The position numbers and the translations under genes are program-made. Below, piece by piece: positions 7,583-16,828 of a stretch of DNA of 64,000 bases. The DNA comes from Roseiarcus sp963696665 (lineage in GTDB: Bacteria; Pseudomonadota; Alphaproteobacteria; Rhizobiales; Beijerinckiaceae), in assembly GCA_963696665.1 (NCBI GenBank), contig CAVOLE010000044.1, positions 114,831 to 178,830 on the forward strand, read 5' to 3'. The notes under the pieces were generated by a model. The model was given only the letters and a program-made list of their open reading frames with translations, was not told the DNA's origin and ran no database searches. Numbering within the stretch: the stretch's first letter is position 1; the number at the start of each line of letters is the position of its first letter.

Positions 7583-9673
7583 TCAGGTTTGGCCGGCCTC
7601 GAGTTCGAGCCCCCGCTTGCGGAAAAGCGCTTCAGGCGAGGGCGCGCGGCCCCGGAAGGCTCGATAGGCTTCGTCATAGTCGCGGCTTCCGCCGGCCGAA
7701 TAAACGAAGTCATTGAGCCGTTTGGCGACGCCGGGGTCGAAGATGTCGCCGCTCTCCTCGAAAGCGCCAAAGCCGTCGGCGTCGAGGACCTCCGACCACA
7801 GATAGCTGTAATAGGCGGCGGAATAGCCGCCTGAGAAAATATGCTGGAAATGCGGCGTTCTGTGACGCATGCCGATCGCATCGGGCATGCCGATCCGCTC
7901 GAGTTCCTTGCGCTCGAACGCGGCGACATCGACCTCATCGGGCGATGGATCGAGATGCAGCTTCAAGTCGACGAGCGCCGAGGCGGTGTATTCGACGGTC
8001 GCCCAGCCTTGATTGAATCGACGCGCGTTGAGAAGCTTGTCCATGAGCGCTTGCGGCATCGGCTCGCCGGTTTTGGCGTGCAGCGCGAAGCGGCGCAGCA
8101 TCTCGGGCTCCTTGATCCAATGCTCATAAAGCTGCGAGGGAAACTCAACGAAGTCGCCGGCGACATGCGTTCCGGAAATGCGCGGATAGGTAACGTCCGA
8201 CAGCATGCCGTGGAGAGCGTGGCCGAATTCATGAAAGAGCGTGCGCGATTCGTCGACGCTCAAGAGGCTAGGCTCGCCCTCGGCGCCCTTGGCGAAATTC
8301 ATCACATTGACCACGATCGGCAATTGTGGGCCGTCGAGCTTCCGCTGGCCGCGGAAACCGCTCATCCAGGCTCCGCTGCGCTTTGACGGCCTGGCGAAAT
8401 AATCGCCGAGGAAAAGCGCTTTCGGCGCGCCGTCGCTGCCGGTTACGTCCCATGCGCGAACGTCGGGGTGATAAAGCTTGAGGTCGAAGCGCTCGGTGAA
8501 GCTCAAGCCGAACAGGCGGTGCGCCGCGTAGAAAGCGGCCTCGATGATGCGGTCGAGCTGTAAATAAGGCTTGAGCTCGCTCTCGTCGAAGTCGAACTCT
8601 TTCCTGCGCCGCTTCTCCGCGAGATAGCGCCAGTCCCAGGGCGCAAGTTTGAAGTTTTCGCCTTCGCCGGCGGCGATCGCCTGGAGCGCTTCCTCGTCTT
8701 TGCGCGCGCTAGCGACGCCAGGCGTCCACACGGACTCCAAGAGATCGAGCGCCGCCTCTGGCGTCTTCGCCATCGTGTCGGCGAGGCGGTAGTGGGCGTA
8801 AGTCTCGTAGCCCAAGAGACGCGCGCGCTCGGCTCTCAGCCGCACCATTTCAGCGGCGACGGCGCGATTGTCAGTCGCTCCCCCATTCTCGCCCCGCGCC
8901 GCCCAGGCGCGGAAGGCGGTCTCGCGCAAATCCCGCCGCGCCGAGAATTGCAGGAACGGCTCGACGCTGGATCGTGACAGGGTCACGGCATATTTGCCGG
9001 GATGGCCGCGGTCGGCGGCGATGCGCGCGGCGCTGCTTATGAAAAAGTCTGGCAGACCTTCAAGGTCGCGCTCATCGAGCAGCATGAGCCAGTCTTTCTC
9101 GTCCTTGAGCACATTCTGGCCGAACTGAGCGGCGAGCGTCGCCAGCCGCTCGGCGATCGCGGCCAGTCGCGCTTTGGCTTGCGGCTCGGCGCCTGCGCCA
9201 GAGCGGGTGAAATCGAGGCGATAGCGGTCGAGCACGCGCGCCTGTTCGCCCGATAGCCCGAGCTTGTCCGCGCGCGCTTTAAGCGCGTCGATGCGCTTGA
9301 ACAAAGCCTCGTTGAGATAAGTCTCGCTGCGATGGCGCGCGAGGATGGGCGCGATCTCGCGCTCGATCGCCTGCAACTCGTCATTCGTGTGGGCGCCGGT
9401 CAGGTTGAAGAAGACGCTCGCCACTTTGTCGAGGCTGCGGCCGCTGCGCTCGAGCGCCTCGATCGTATTGGCGAAAGTCGGCGCCGCGGGATCAGCGGCG
9501 ACGGCGTCGATCTCCGCGCGCGCTTGGGCGAGCGCCGCGTCGAAGGCCGGCCGGAACTGGCCAGGCTCGAAGCGGTCGAACGGCGGCGCCTCGAACGGCC
9601 CGGTCCAGGGTTCAAGAAGCGGGTTCGCGTCTGTCTGGGAACCGGTCTCTATGGGGTCGTGGCTCATGCCCAT
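7583..9673 (-). CDS. dcp: M3-family metallopeptidase (peptidyl-dipeptidase Dcp / oligopeptidase A)
   Basis: Zinc oligopeptidase of the thimet/M3 family, 696 aa, a normal length for Dcp/PrlC. The zinc motif HEFGHALHGML is at about residue 480, followed by the conserved YPRISGTHVAGDFVEFPSQL block and the C-terminal FSGGYSAAYYSYLWSEVL segment. No signal peptide is visible, so it is likely cytoplasmic and degrades short peptides. ATG 9673 and ATG 9667 are both possible starts and neither has a clear ribosome site. It is convergent with the PHI gene, 28 bases apart, and stands alone. Dcp and oligopeptidase A cannot be told apart with certainty by eye. Confidence 0.9.
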   Translation of the reverse strand: MGMSHDPIETGSQTDANPLLEPWTGPFEAPPFDRFEPGQFRPAFDAALAQARAEIDAVAADPAAPTFANTIEALERSGRSLDKVASVFFNLTGAHTNDELQAIEREIAPILARHRSETYLNEALFKRIDALKARADKLGLSGEQARVLDRYRLDFTRSGAGAEPQAKARLAAIAERLATLAAQFGQNVLKDEKDWLMLLDERDLEGLPDFFISSAARIAADRGHPGKYAVTLSRSSVEPFLQFSARRDLRETAFRAWAARGENGGATDNRAVAAEMVRLRAERARLLGYETYAHYRLADTMAKTPEAALDLLESVWTPGVASARKDEEALQAIAAGEGENFKLAPWDWRYLAEKRRRKEFDFDESELKPYLQLDRIIEAAFYAAHRLFGLSFTERFDLKLYHPDVRAWDVTGSDGAPKALFLGDYFARPSKRSGAWMSGFRGQRKLDGPQLPIVVNVMNFAKGAEGEPSLLSVDESRTLFHEFGHALHGMLSDVTYPRISGTHVAGDFVEFPSQLYEHWIKEPEMLRRFALHAKTGEPMPQALMDKLLNARRFNQGWATVEYTASALVDLKLHLDPSPDEVDVAAFERKELERIGMPDAIGMRHRTPHFQHIFSGGYSAAYYSYLWSEVLDADGFGAFEESGDIFDPGVAKRLNDFVYSAGGSRDYDEAYRAFRGRAPSPEALFRKRGLELEAGQT

Positions 9674-9764
9674 GAGCTAGGAGGTTGAGCCGCGATGCGC
9701 AAGCCGCGCGGTGCGAACGATCTCCCAGGTCCAGCGTTCCGCATGCTCTGGGCGACCGCTGGAA

Positions 9765-9895
9765 TCATCATCGCGCGGCATAGGGCGTCGAAAGACGCCC
9801 GTCCTTCCGGGCGGGCTATGGCGACGCGGCGATCCAGGAGTCGTGGGCGCTCTACGTTCCCTAGATTGCTTCGCTTCGCTCGCAATGACGAGCGC
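9765..9895. repeat. Intergenic stem-loop repeat, copy 1
   Basis: Between the peptidase and HdeA-like genes lies a repeat containing GACGCCCGTCCTTCCGGGCGG and ending with a TTGCTTCGCTTCGCTCGCAA segment. The part CATAGG.CGTCGAA.GACGCCCGTCC recurs in inverted orientation at 16742-16808 with only a few differences, and related hairpins occur at 15515-15600 and 30380-30512. It looks like a REP/RPE-type extragenic palindrome. It has no coding content. Confidence 0.7.
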
Positions 9896-9929
9896 GGTTC
9901 GGCTCAAATGCTGTCGCTGCAAAAGCCTT

Positions 9930-10313
9930 CTACTGGCCCGCCTGCACCTTCTTCACATAGGCGTCGACGGCGTCGACCACTTTGGCGTCCGGATTGGCTT
10001 TGCAATAGACGATGACTTCGTGGATGCCCGCCTTGGCGCGAGGAATGTTGACCACGTGCCGCTTCATGTGGCCGTTCCACCAGCCGCTGTACCAGGCGCC
10101 GAGAAAGTCGGCGTCCTCCTGGAAGGTGTTGGCGAGCTGCGCGCAGGTCAGCGCCTTCACGTTGAGATAGCCTTTGTCGTCCATGTAGGTCTTGAGTTCG
10201 ACCTGGGCTTGCGACGCCGAAACGGACGCAGCGAACCCCGCCGCCGCGAGGAGCGCGGCGCGCAAATGGATCCGGCTAAGCATTGCTGACAGCCTTGTGC
10301 TTGGGGCGACCAT
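9930..10313 (-). CDS. HdeA/HdeB-like periplasmic protein
   Basis: Small secreted protein, 127 aa, with a signal peptide (positively charged start, RAALLAAAGFAASVSA, cleavage near SQA). The mature part holds LTCAQLANTFQEDADFLGAW and a second cysteine in VIVYCKANPD, the two-cysteine arrangement of the HdeA acid-chaperone superfamily. HdeA-like proteins bind unfolded periplasmic proteins under acid stress; that function is inferred here. Met11 (10283) is an alternative start. A paralogue lies immediately upstream (10398-10757) in the same direction, so the pair may be co-transcribed. Confidence 0.8.
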   Translation of the reverse strand: MVAPSTRLSAMLSRIHLRAALLAAAGFAASVSASQAQVELKTYMDDKGYLNVKALTCAQLANTFQEDADFLGAWYSGWWNGHMKRHVVNIPRAKAGIHEVIVYCKANPDAKVVDAVDAYVKKVQAGQ

Positions 10314-10397
10314 TGTTTCTCTCTTTCAAATTTCAGGAGTTCAACGAGGCGCGCCTTAGGCTGTCCTAAAGAGCGGCTGGCGCGCGCGAAGCTTGGG

Positions 10398-10757
10398 CTA
10401 TTTCTCGTCGTTGACCTTGATGCCCTGTTCCTTGCGCAGCTTCTTGATTTGGATGTCCATTGCGGTGATGACCTTGGTCTTCGGATTGTCCTTGCAATAG
10501 ACGATCACTCGATGCTCAAGCTCCTTGGCGCGGTCGACCTTCAGCTTGCTGTAGCCCGCGAGGCCATTGTACCAGCCGCTGTACCAGACGGTCATGAAGT
10601 CGGCGTCTTCCTGGAAGGTGTTGGCGAGCTGCGCGCAGGTCAGCTTCTGAACATCGAGATTGCCCTTGGAGTCCGCATAGGTGTTGAGCTCGACCTGAGC
10701 CTGCGCTGCGCCGGCGCTCAGTAGCGCCATCGTGCAAATCGACAAAAGTAACTTCAT
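10398..10757 (-). CDS. HdeA/HdeB-like periplasmic protein (paralogue)
   Basis: 119-aa paralogue of the next gene downstream, with an N-terminal signal peptide (MKLLLSICTMALLSAGAAQA). The core VELNTYADSKGNLDVQKLTC followed by AQLANTFQEDADF is nearly identical to its neighbour, while the C-terminal tail is longer and lysine-rich. One cysteine is in KLTCAQ and the second in VIVYCKDNP, giving the expected disulfide pair. The 84-base gap between the two genes is short enough for an operon. It probably arose by tandem duplication and likely acts as a periplasmic chaperone. The start ATG has AGGAAAAGC just upstream. Confidence 0.8.
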   Translation of the reverse strand: MKLLLSICTMALLSAGAAQAQVELNTYADSKGNLDVQKLTCAQLANTFQEDADFMTVWYSGWYNGLAGYSKLKVDRAKELEHRVIVYCKDNPKTKVITAMDIQIKKLRKEQGIKVNDEK

Positions 10758-10966
10758 GCTTTTCCTCCCAGCAAAGCGCGCGAGTTCACTTCTTCACGAG
10801 CCTCCCTGAACCGGAATCAGATGATGGGTCAAGCCGCCGCTTTCAGATTATTGCTCGTTTCCACCGCTGTCATGTCCGCGCGAGCAATCGTCCGGTCGCA
10901 ACCCAGAAGGGCGGCGGGAGGGCATAGAGGCGTGGATGAGAGCGAGATCGATCAGACTGGCGAGCG

Positions 10967-12295
10967 CTAGACCGCCACGATTCTGTTTTCTCCGCGACCT
11001 AGCGTTTCGTAATGCAAGAGGGCGTTGACGTCGGCTTCGGCGACATCGGGGTATCGCGCGAGATAAGTTTTGCTCGAGAAAAACGGCCCAGGATCTCGGC
11101 CTTCCCGACCTCCATGAACGAGGTAGTGGAACGCCGGGTCAATTCCAGCCGCGCGAACGTCCGGGTTGGTCTCCAGGTAGTACGCCGAATTGAAAAACAG
11201 CGACTTGCGAATAGCCTCAAGATGCTTGGCTATCACCAAAAGCGCTGCGGCCTGCCTGGAGCGTGGTTTCCAAAAGAAACGAGGTCTTGGTGTGGTTGGG
11301 TCGCGACTCCGATCGGCGGCGCATGCAGCGACGGCTTGGACTCGGGCGATCTCTGCAGCGGCTTGTGATCGGACCTGGCGCGCCTCGTCTTTCGCCTCAC
11401 GCATCGGACAGTCAAAAATCGCCGAGGCTGTCTCAAAACTCGCGCGAAGATCGTCAAGCGTTCTTAAGGCGCCGCCGTCTCCCGGGTCTCGGACAAGGTC
11501 CAGCATTGCCGCGTAAGTCCGCCGGACCAAGTCGTTGACGGCCACATGAGCCCCAAGATCCGCCTCGCTCGCGCGCTCATGCCGTAGATCGGCCGATACG
11601 AATCGATCGATGTCGGCAAGAGCGCTTTCACCCCAGTACGGCCAGGTCACGCCCAGTTGTTCGTTGGCCCGGGCGAGCTCTTTGCGGCTGTCGCCCAGAA
11701 ATTGAGACCAGTCCAGGATGGCGCGGGTCATGCCACGGGTTTCGGCCTCGGCGTCCAGAACGTGACGCAACCAGAGCAGACATCCGTATGCGGGACTGAG
11801 TCCGTCACGGCGCCTAAGCGACCAGCCGACTTCGAGCGGCGACCTGATCGGCAGAAGCGCTCGGACCGACCATTTGACCTCGTCGAACACCGGACGCCAG
11901 AACGGCATGAGCCGGCACATGCGCGGGTCCTTCATGACCGCCAATCCGGAGCCCCCGAATTCTCCCGCCAAAGCCGCCTTTGCGCGTGCGCGCAAAGCGT
12001 CGGCCTCCAAAGCGTCGATCTTGTCGAGATCGAATTTGCGCCAGTCTTTCCATTCGCTTCCGCCGGCAGCGAGAACGGCGTCGTTCAAGTCCTTGAGGAC
12101 GGGAGATTCGCAATATCCTTTCTCGTTATCGACGTTCGGCGCCATCAAATGCTTAGGCGCGGCGCCGCCAAGGCGAACGAGCGTTCCGGCAACGCTCGAT
12201 GTCCCGCTGCGATGCATGCCCAGCACAACCACTACCGTCGTGTTCAAACATTCGGCGTCGAGGGTTGGATGACCGACGCTGACAAACAAACACAC
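10967..12295 (-). CDS. Sulfotransferase-family protein with C-terminal NPDV repeats
   Basis: 442-aa protein. The N-terminal domain is PAPS-dependent sulfotransferase-like: VVLGMHRSGTSSVAGTL (about residues 23-39) is the 5-prime-phosphosulfate loop, and AVMKDPRMCRLMPFW resembles the second PAPS contact. The last 80 residues carry two related units, YYLETNPDVRAAGIDP and YLARYPDVAEADVNALLHY, a module often appended to glycosyltransferases and sulfotransferases in exopolysaccharide loci. Between them is an alanine-rich, possibly coiled, linker. It has no obvious partner genes. Likely role: sulfation of a cell-surface or extracellular glycan. The donor loop is well supported; the acceptor is unknown. 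Confidence 0.75.
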   Translation of the reverse strand: MCLFVSVGHPTLDAECLNTTVVVVLGMHRSGTSSVAGTLVRLGGAAPKHLMAPNVDNEKGYCESPVLKDLNDAVLAAGGSEWKDWRKFDLDKIDALEADALRARAKAALAGEFGGSGLAVMKDPRMCRLMPFWRPVFDEVKWSVRALLPIRSPLEVGWSLRRRDGLSPAYGCLLWLRHVLDAEAETRGMTRAILDWSQFLGDSRKELARANEQLGVTWPYWGESALADIDRFVSADLRHERASEADLGAHVAVNDLVRRTYAAMLDLVRDPGDGGALRTLDDLRASFETASAIFDCPMREAKDEARQVRSQAAAEIARVQAVAACAADRSRDPTTPRPRFFWKPRSRQAAALLVIAKHLEAIRKSLFFNSAYYLETNPDVRAAGIDPAFHYLVHGGREGRDPGPFFSSKTYLARYPDVAEADVNALLHYETLGRGENRIVAV

Positions 12296-12359
12296 AACTC
12301 CCTAGGCGGGCAAAGCGCCACTCCTCGGCAAGGAGCCGCGTCTCAGCGCCGTTAAATCC

Positions 12360-12440
12360 GTTAGCTAACTACCGGTATGACTTCGAGTTCCGCAACGGAT
12401 GACGTGAATTGATCTGATAAAGAATTGGTGAACAATTCAC
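12360..12440. promoter_or_regulatory. Short palindromes in the gap upstream of the sulfotransferase gene
   Basis: The 253-base gap between prfC and the sulfotransferase gene contains two perfect short inverted repeats: GTTAGCTAAC (12360-12369) and GTGAACAATTCAC (12428-12440). They lie 65 and 133 bases upstream of the sulfotransferase start and could be operator sites. No adjacent regulator supports this, and chance occurrence cannot be excluded. Confidence 0.35.
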
Positions 12441-12548
12441 TAATCTCTGCGGAACTCGGCAAATCGCCTCGTACACAAAGTCGTGTTCACTCTCGCTTCT
12501 CGCCGAGCGGCTGCGACGCCGAGGGACGGAAGGAGAGCGATCGGAGAT

Positions 12549-14129
12549 TTAAGCCGCGGCCTTCTGATAGTCCTTCACGTCGGTGAAGGCGATCTTCGGC
12601 CACCGCTCCTGCTCGTAGCGCAGGTTGAAGGCGCTCGACGCCATGAACACCGGCGCGCCGTCGAGATCGGAGGCGATCGAGGACGGGTAGGCGTCCAGGA
12701 ATTTGCCGATCTCCGCCCTGTCGGGAGACGAGACCCAGCGGCAGATCTCGAACCGGCTTGGCTCGAAGGTCACCGGCAAGCCGTATTCGGCGTTAAGCCG
12801 CTCGGTGAGCACGTCGAGCTGCAACGCCCCAACGACACCGACGATCGCCGCTGCGCCGTCATGCGGCAGGAACACCTGCACCACGCCTTCTTCGGCCATC
12901 TGCTGCAGCGCCTCGCGCAGCTTCTTGGCCTTCATCGCGTCGGCGAGCTTGACCCGGCGCAGGATCTCCGGCGCGAAGCTCGGCACGCCGCGAAAGACGA
13001 TCTCCTCGCCCTCGGAAAGCGTGTCGCCGATGCGCAGAAGCCCATGATTGGGAATGCCGACGACGTCGCCGGCGAACGCCTCCTCGGCAAGCGAGCGATC
13101 CTGGGCGAAGAAGAATTGCGGCGCCGATAGCGTGACGGGCTTGCCTGTGCGCACGAGCTTCGCCCGCATGCCGCGCTGAAGCTTGCCGGAGCAGACGCGC
13201 ATGAAGGCGATGCGGTCGCGGTGGTTCGGGTCCATGTTGGCCTGGATCTTGAACACGAAGCCGGTCATCTTCGGTTCGTCCGCCTTCACGACGCGGCTCG
13301 CCGCTTCCTGCGCGCGGGGGCTCGGCGCGAATTCGGCCAGAGTGTCGATAAGGTCCTTGACGCCGAAATCCTTGAGCGCGCTGCCCCAGAGGACCGGGGT
13401 CATGTGGCCCTCGAGAAAGGCTCGTCTGTCGAACGCCTTCAGGCCCTCGACCGCGAGGTTGAGCTCTTCGATGGCCGCCGCGCGCTCATGCTCCGGTAGA
13501 AGCTCCGCGACGCGCGGATCGTCGGGGCCGTTGACGGCGAACGCCTGCGCCTCCTTGCCGAACGGCGTGAGCCGGCTGCGGCGGATGTCATAGGCGCCGG
13601 CGAGCGAGCGCCCGCGGCCGATCGTCCAGGTGAGGGGCGCGGAGTCGAGCGCGAGCGTCTTCTCGATCTCGTCGATGAGCTCGAACGGATCGCGGGTTTC
13701 GCGGTCCATCTTGTTGATGAAGGTGACGATCGGGATGTCGCGCAGGCGGCAGACCTCGAACAGTTTGCGCGTCCGCGCCTCGATGCCCTTGGCGGCGTCG
13801 ATGACCATGACGGCGGAATCGACGGCCGTCAGGGTCCGGTAGGTGTCCTCGGAAAAGTCTTCGTGGCCTGGCGTGTCGAGCAGGTTGAAGACGCAGCCGC
13901 CGTATTCGAACGTCATCACCGAGGTCACGACCGAAATGCCGCGCTCCCGCTCAATCCCCATCCAGTCGGACCGGGTCTGGCGGCGATTGGCCTTGGCGCG
14001 GACTTCGCCCGCGAGCTGAATGGCGCCGCCGAACAAGAGCAGCTTCTCGGTCAGCGTCGTCTTGCCGGCGTCGGGGTGCGAGATGATCGCGAAGGTGCGC
14101 CGGCGCGCGACGGGGTTGGGGTCAGTCAT
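12549..14129 (-). CDS. prfC: Peptide chain release factor 3
   Basis: Translational GTPase RF3, 526 aa (the family is about 525-530). It removes RF1/RF2 from the ribosome after peptide release. G1 is SHPDAGKTTL (residues 17-26), the switch region is SDWMGIERERGISV, G3 is DTPGHEDF, and G4 is FINKMDRE. The C-terminal part matches the RF3 domains (FKIQANMDPNHRDRIAFMRV and later). It is a single gene, separated from its neighbours by more than 250 bases on both sides. RF3 is distinguished from EF-G by its length and by the GIERERGISVVTSVM segment. Confidence 0.95.
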   Translation of the reverse strand: MTDPNPVARRRTFAIISHPDAGKTTLTEKLLLFGGAIQLAGEVRAKANRRQTRSDWMGIERERGISVVTSVMTFEYGGCVFNLLDTPGHEDFSEDTYRTLTAVDSAVMVIDAAKGIEARTRKLFEVCRLRDIPIVTFINKMDRETRDPFELIDEIEKTLALDSAPLTWTIGRGRSLAGAYDIRRSRLTPFGKEAQAFAVNGPDDPRVAELLPEHERAAAIEELNLAVEGLKAFDRRAFLEGHMTPVLWGSALKDFGVKDLIDTLAEFAPSPRAQEAASRVVKADEPKMTGFVFKIQANMDPNHRDRIAFMRVCSGKLQRGMRAKLVRTGKPVTLSAPQFFFAQDRSLAEEAFAGDVVGIPNHGLLRIGDTLSEGEEIVFRGVPSFAPEILRRVKLADAMKAKKLREALQQMAEEGVVQVFLPHDGAAAIVGVVGALQLDVLTERLNAEYGLPVTFEPSRFEICRWVSSPDRAEIGKFLDAYPSSIASDLDGAPVFMASSAFNLRYEQERWPKIAFTDVKDYQKAAA

Positions 14130-14398
14130 GATCTTTGAATTTTTGGGGATGGAGCGCGCCCTCTACTTAGTGCGGATGGGCCGGAGAGGGAAGAGCGAAG
14201 GGGCGGACTCAGGCGGACTCAATGATCTGACGCGCGTGAGAAGCGCCAGGGTGTGCGATCGATCGAGGAACGCCCTCATCTATCTTTGGATTTAAGCGCG
14301 CGCCGTATTGTCTCATCCGTTCGGTATGGGCTATGAAATGAATATTGACGCGCTCGCAACAGCAGGGATGACACGAATGCGCCGCGCGTGGAGGAGGA

Positions 14399-15403
14399 AT
14401 GGATCGCAAGTGGCTGCCGCTCAACGCGCTTAGAGCCTTCGAAGCGGCCGGACAACATCTCAGCTTCACCGCCGCCGCCAATAGCCTGACGGTCGCGCAG
14501 AGCGCGGTCAGCCGTCACGTCATCGTCCTCGAGAATTTTCTTGGCGTGGCGCTGTTCGAGCGGCGCCCCCAGCAGCTGGTGCTCACCGAGGCGGGGCGGC
14601 ACATCCTGCCGGTCGTTTCGAAGTCCTTCGATCGGATCGACCAGGCGCTCGGCGAGGTGATCAAGGAGAAGGGGCGCCCGAAGCGGGTGCTCAAGGTCGC
14701 GCTGCCGACCTCGTTCGCTCACCGGCTCGCTATCCCGATTCTGCGCGATTTCCGCGCGGAGAACGCCGGCATCTCGCTCGAGATCGTCTCGAAGCCGACC
14801 ACCGGTCCGGACGTGGACGGCGACATCGACATCGCCATCGTCTATTCCGAGCCTCGCGTCACCGACGCGATCCATGATCTCCTGTGGATGGTGCGCTCGA
14901 CGCTGCTCTGCAGCCCGCAGCTCCTCGAGGGGACCGACGCCAGCGATCCCGGACGGCTCATCGCCGCGAGCGACCTCCTGCACCTCAAGATCGATGGGCG
15001 GCCGCGCCACTTCTTCTGGGAAATGTTCGTGCGCTCGATCGGGCGTCCCGATCTCGCCGTCGATCGCGGCCTCGTGTTCGACACCCAGCAGCTTGCGGCG
15101 CAATACGCGATGAGCGGCGATGGGCTGGCTTTGCTTGACCCGCTGCTGTTCCATGAGGAGATCAAGGCCGGCCGGCTGGTGCGCCCCTTCGATCTCTGGA
15201 TTGACGAAGGCTACGGCTATTACCTCACCACCCATCCCGAGGATCTGAGCAACGAGGCGGTGGCTCTGTTCCGCTCCTGGCTCATCGCCCGATTCTCGGC
15301 GGGCCCGCCCGCCCGTCCTCCTGAACCGGAAGCCGCTTCTCCCGAGGCGGCGAAGCCGCAAGCCGCGCCAGTCGAGGCGCCGAAGCTGCGGGCGGCGAAA
15401 TAG
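14399..15403 (+). CDS. LysR-family transcriptional regulator (GcvA-like)
   Basis: 334-aa DNA-binding regulator. The N-terminal winged helix-turn-helix is LPLNALRAFEAAGQHLSFTA (residues 6-25), followed by AQSAVSRHVIVLE as the recognition helix and the linker helix. The effector-binding domain follows from about residue 95. The first residues (PLNALRAFEAAGQHLSFT) are typical of the GcvA subgroup. The tail is an unusual Ala/Pro/Glu-rich extension of about 30 residues (PEPEAASPEAAKPQAAPVEA). ATG 14399 follows GGAGGAGGA. No divergent target gene is adjacent (prfC starts 269 bases away on the other strand), so the regulon is unknown. Confidence 0.9.
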   Translation: MDRKWLPLNALRAFEAAGQHLSFTAAANSLTVAQSAVSRHVIVLENFLGVALFERRPQQLVLTEAGRHILPVVSKSFDRIDQALGEVIKEKGRPKRVLKVALPTSFAHRLAIPILRDFRAENAGISLEIVSKPTTGPDVDGDIDIAIVYSEPRVTDAIHDLLWMVRSTLLCSPQLLEGTDASDPGRLIAASDLLHLKIDGRPRHFFWEMFVRSIGRPDLAVDRGLVFDTQQLAAQYAMSGDGLALLDPLLFHEEIKAGRLVRPFDLWIDEGYGYYLTTHPEDLSNEAVALFRSWLIARFSAGPPARPPEPEAASPEAAKPQAAPVEAPKLRAAK

Positions 15404-15909
15404 CCGCTGGATCAAGTCCCGGCGCGAATTGGCATGGCCGGACGCCATTTTCGCCTAAGATCTTTGCGCGCCGCGCCGCTAGACAGCCTTTTAAAAAGAT
15501 GCCTTTGGCTGGAATCGTCATCGCGAGGACCCCCGCGCTTTAGCGACCCGGGGGGACGTGGCGATCCAGGAGAACGTGAGGCGCCCTATGGATTGCTCAC
15601 ATGGGGTTTGGGCGTGTCAAGAGTTGTGTTTCGATGGTGCTGCGTCCCTTCGGCGCTGGTTTTCGATCCGTGGTTCGAGCCCGGTTGCGAGATCTGGCGC
15701 TTTCGCCGGATCAACCTCACATACGGTCGTCGCATTATGGGCGACTGCACCTTGATTCCGCTTTCGGCGGCGAGGGCTCGGGAGGGGGGACCATTCTTCG
15801 TCTCGGCGTTTGGCGCCAAGCAATCCATCGGGCGCCGACCCGGATCGGCCGAGGCTGATCAGGCCCCGGCGGATGGCATAAAGGCGCGTGGGCCTCGTCG
15901 GCCGCAAGA
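15404..15909. other. Gene-free stretch with repeat and IS110 flank
   Basis: About 500 bases after the LysR gene. 15515-15600 carries a copy of the extragenic repeat. From about 15610 onward the sequence leads into the IS110 transposase remnant and is probably the non-coding end of that element. I see no gene; the open frames here are antisense or out-of-frame to it and carry no recognisable domain. Confidence 0.5.
15515..15600. repeat. Intergenic repeat, variant copy
   Basis: Contains GTCATCGCGAGGACCCCC, a GC hairpin (CCCCCGCGCTTTAGCGACCCGGGGG), then GTGGCGATCCAGGAGAACGT and CCTATGGATTGCTC. The GGCGATCCAGGAG and GATTGCT parts match the second half of the copy at 9765-9895. It belongs to the same family of intergenic repeats, more diverged. 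Confidence 0.55.
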
Positions 15910-16672
15910 TCATGCGGTGGGTTTCATGACGGCGCCCTCGATGACGACGCCGGCGCTGGTGAACTTCCACAGCGCGACGAACAGCTTGCGGGCGAGGGCG
16001 ACGATCAGCCGCTTGCGCACGGCTTTGCCGCTCATGCCGGCAAAGCGCTGACGATACCAGCGCGCCAACGCCGATTGCGGCTGATGGATGAGCCACAGCC
16101 AGGCGAGTTGAAGCATTGTCTTGCGCAGGCGGGGATTGCCAGCTTTCGACGCGCCTTGCTCGTGAGCGATCGTTCCGCTCCGCCGCGGCGTCAGCGTAAA
16201 GCCCCCATAGGCGCCTGCCTGGCGGCGGTTGGCGAAGGACCGGAAAAGCCCCTCTGTCCAAAGAACGCCCGCGAACTCCGGCCCCACGCCCTTCACGCTC
16301 AGAAGCAGGGCGACGGGCGAAGGCGGCGCTGTTGCTTCACCGCGCCGTTCGGCCAGCTCGGCCATAAGCGCATCGCGCGCCCGCTCGACGGCTGCAATCT
16401 GCTCGAGCAGCAATTCAAGCCGGTCGAGCTCACGCCCGATCTGGGCTTTCAAGCGCGGCCCAAGCGGTCGGCCGTCACCGGCGCGCAGTTCGTTGAGCCG
16501 CGTGCGGCGATCGCGGCGCAATAGCCCTGATCTCGCGCTTCGACAGCTTCTCGCCCGTCCCAGGCGACAGCGAAGTGACGAGCCAAGTCGAACGGCTCAG
16601 TTCCGACGAAACGAAAATTGCCCCAAGCTGCGAACGGGTAGCGGCGGTCTCGGTAAAAGAGCGATCAAGCAA
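15910..16672 (-). pseudogene. IS110-family transposase, internally deleted
   Basis: Minus-strand relic. From ATG 16672 it reads MLLDRSFTETAATRSQ and SSELSRSTWLVTSLSPG, matching the start of the IS110 DEDD domain. Around 16520 about 150 codons are missing and the frame changes. From there to 15910 runs a C-terminal half with LNELRAGDGRPLGPRLKAQI, a coiled segment, and the IS116/IS110/IS902 C-terminal domain (LSVKGVGPEFAGVLW, GNPRLRKTMLQLAW). The catalytic Asp/Glu core is therefore lost and the element cannot move. The surrounding repeats suggest a region tolerant of insertions. Confidence 0.8.
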
Positions 16673-16741
16673 CATCGGTCGTCTCCAGGTTGGCGGGTCT
16701 GCAACCCCAGTCTGACCCAAGACAGGCCGCTATCCACCCCA

Positions 16742-16808
16742 ATGGAATCTTCGCCATAGCCCGTCCGGAAGGACGGGCGTCCTTCGACGTCCTATGGCTC
16801 GCAATGAC
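16742..16808. repeat. Intergenic stem-loop repeat, copy 2 (inverted)
   Basis: CCATAGCCCGTCCGGAAGGACGGGCGTCC forms a hairpin with a seven-base stem (CCCGTCC / GGACGGG) and GGAA loop. The whole segment is the reverse complement of part of the copy at 9765-9895 with only a few differences, ending with GCTCGCAATGACG. It belongs to the extragenic palindrome family. Confidence 0.7.
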
Positions 16809-16828
16809 GGCTCTGGATCGACTTACAA

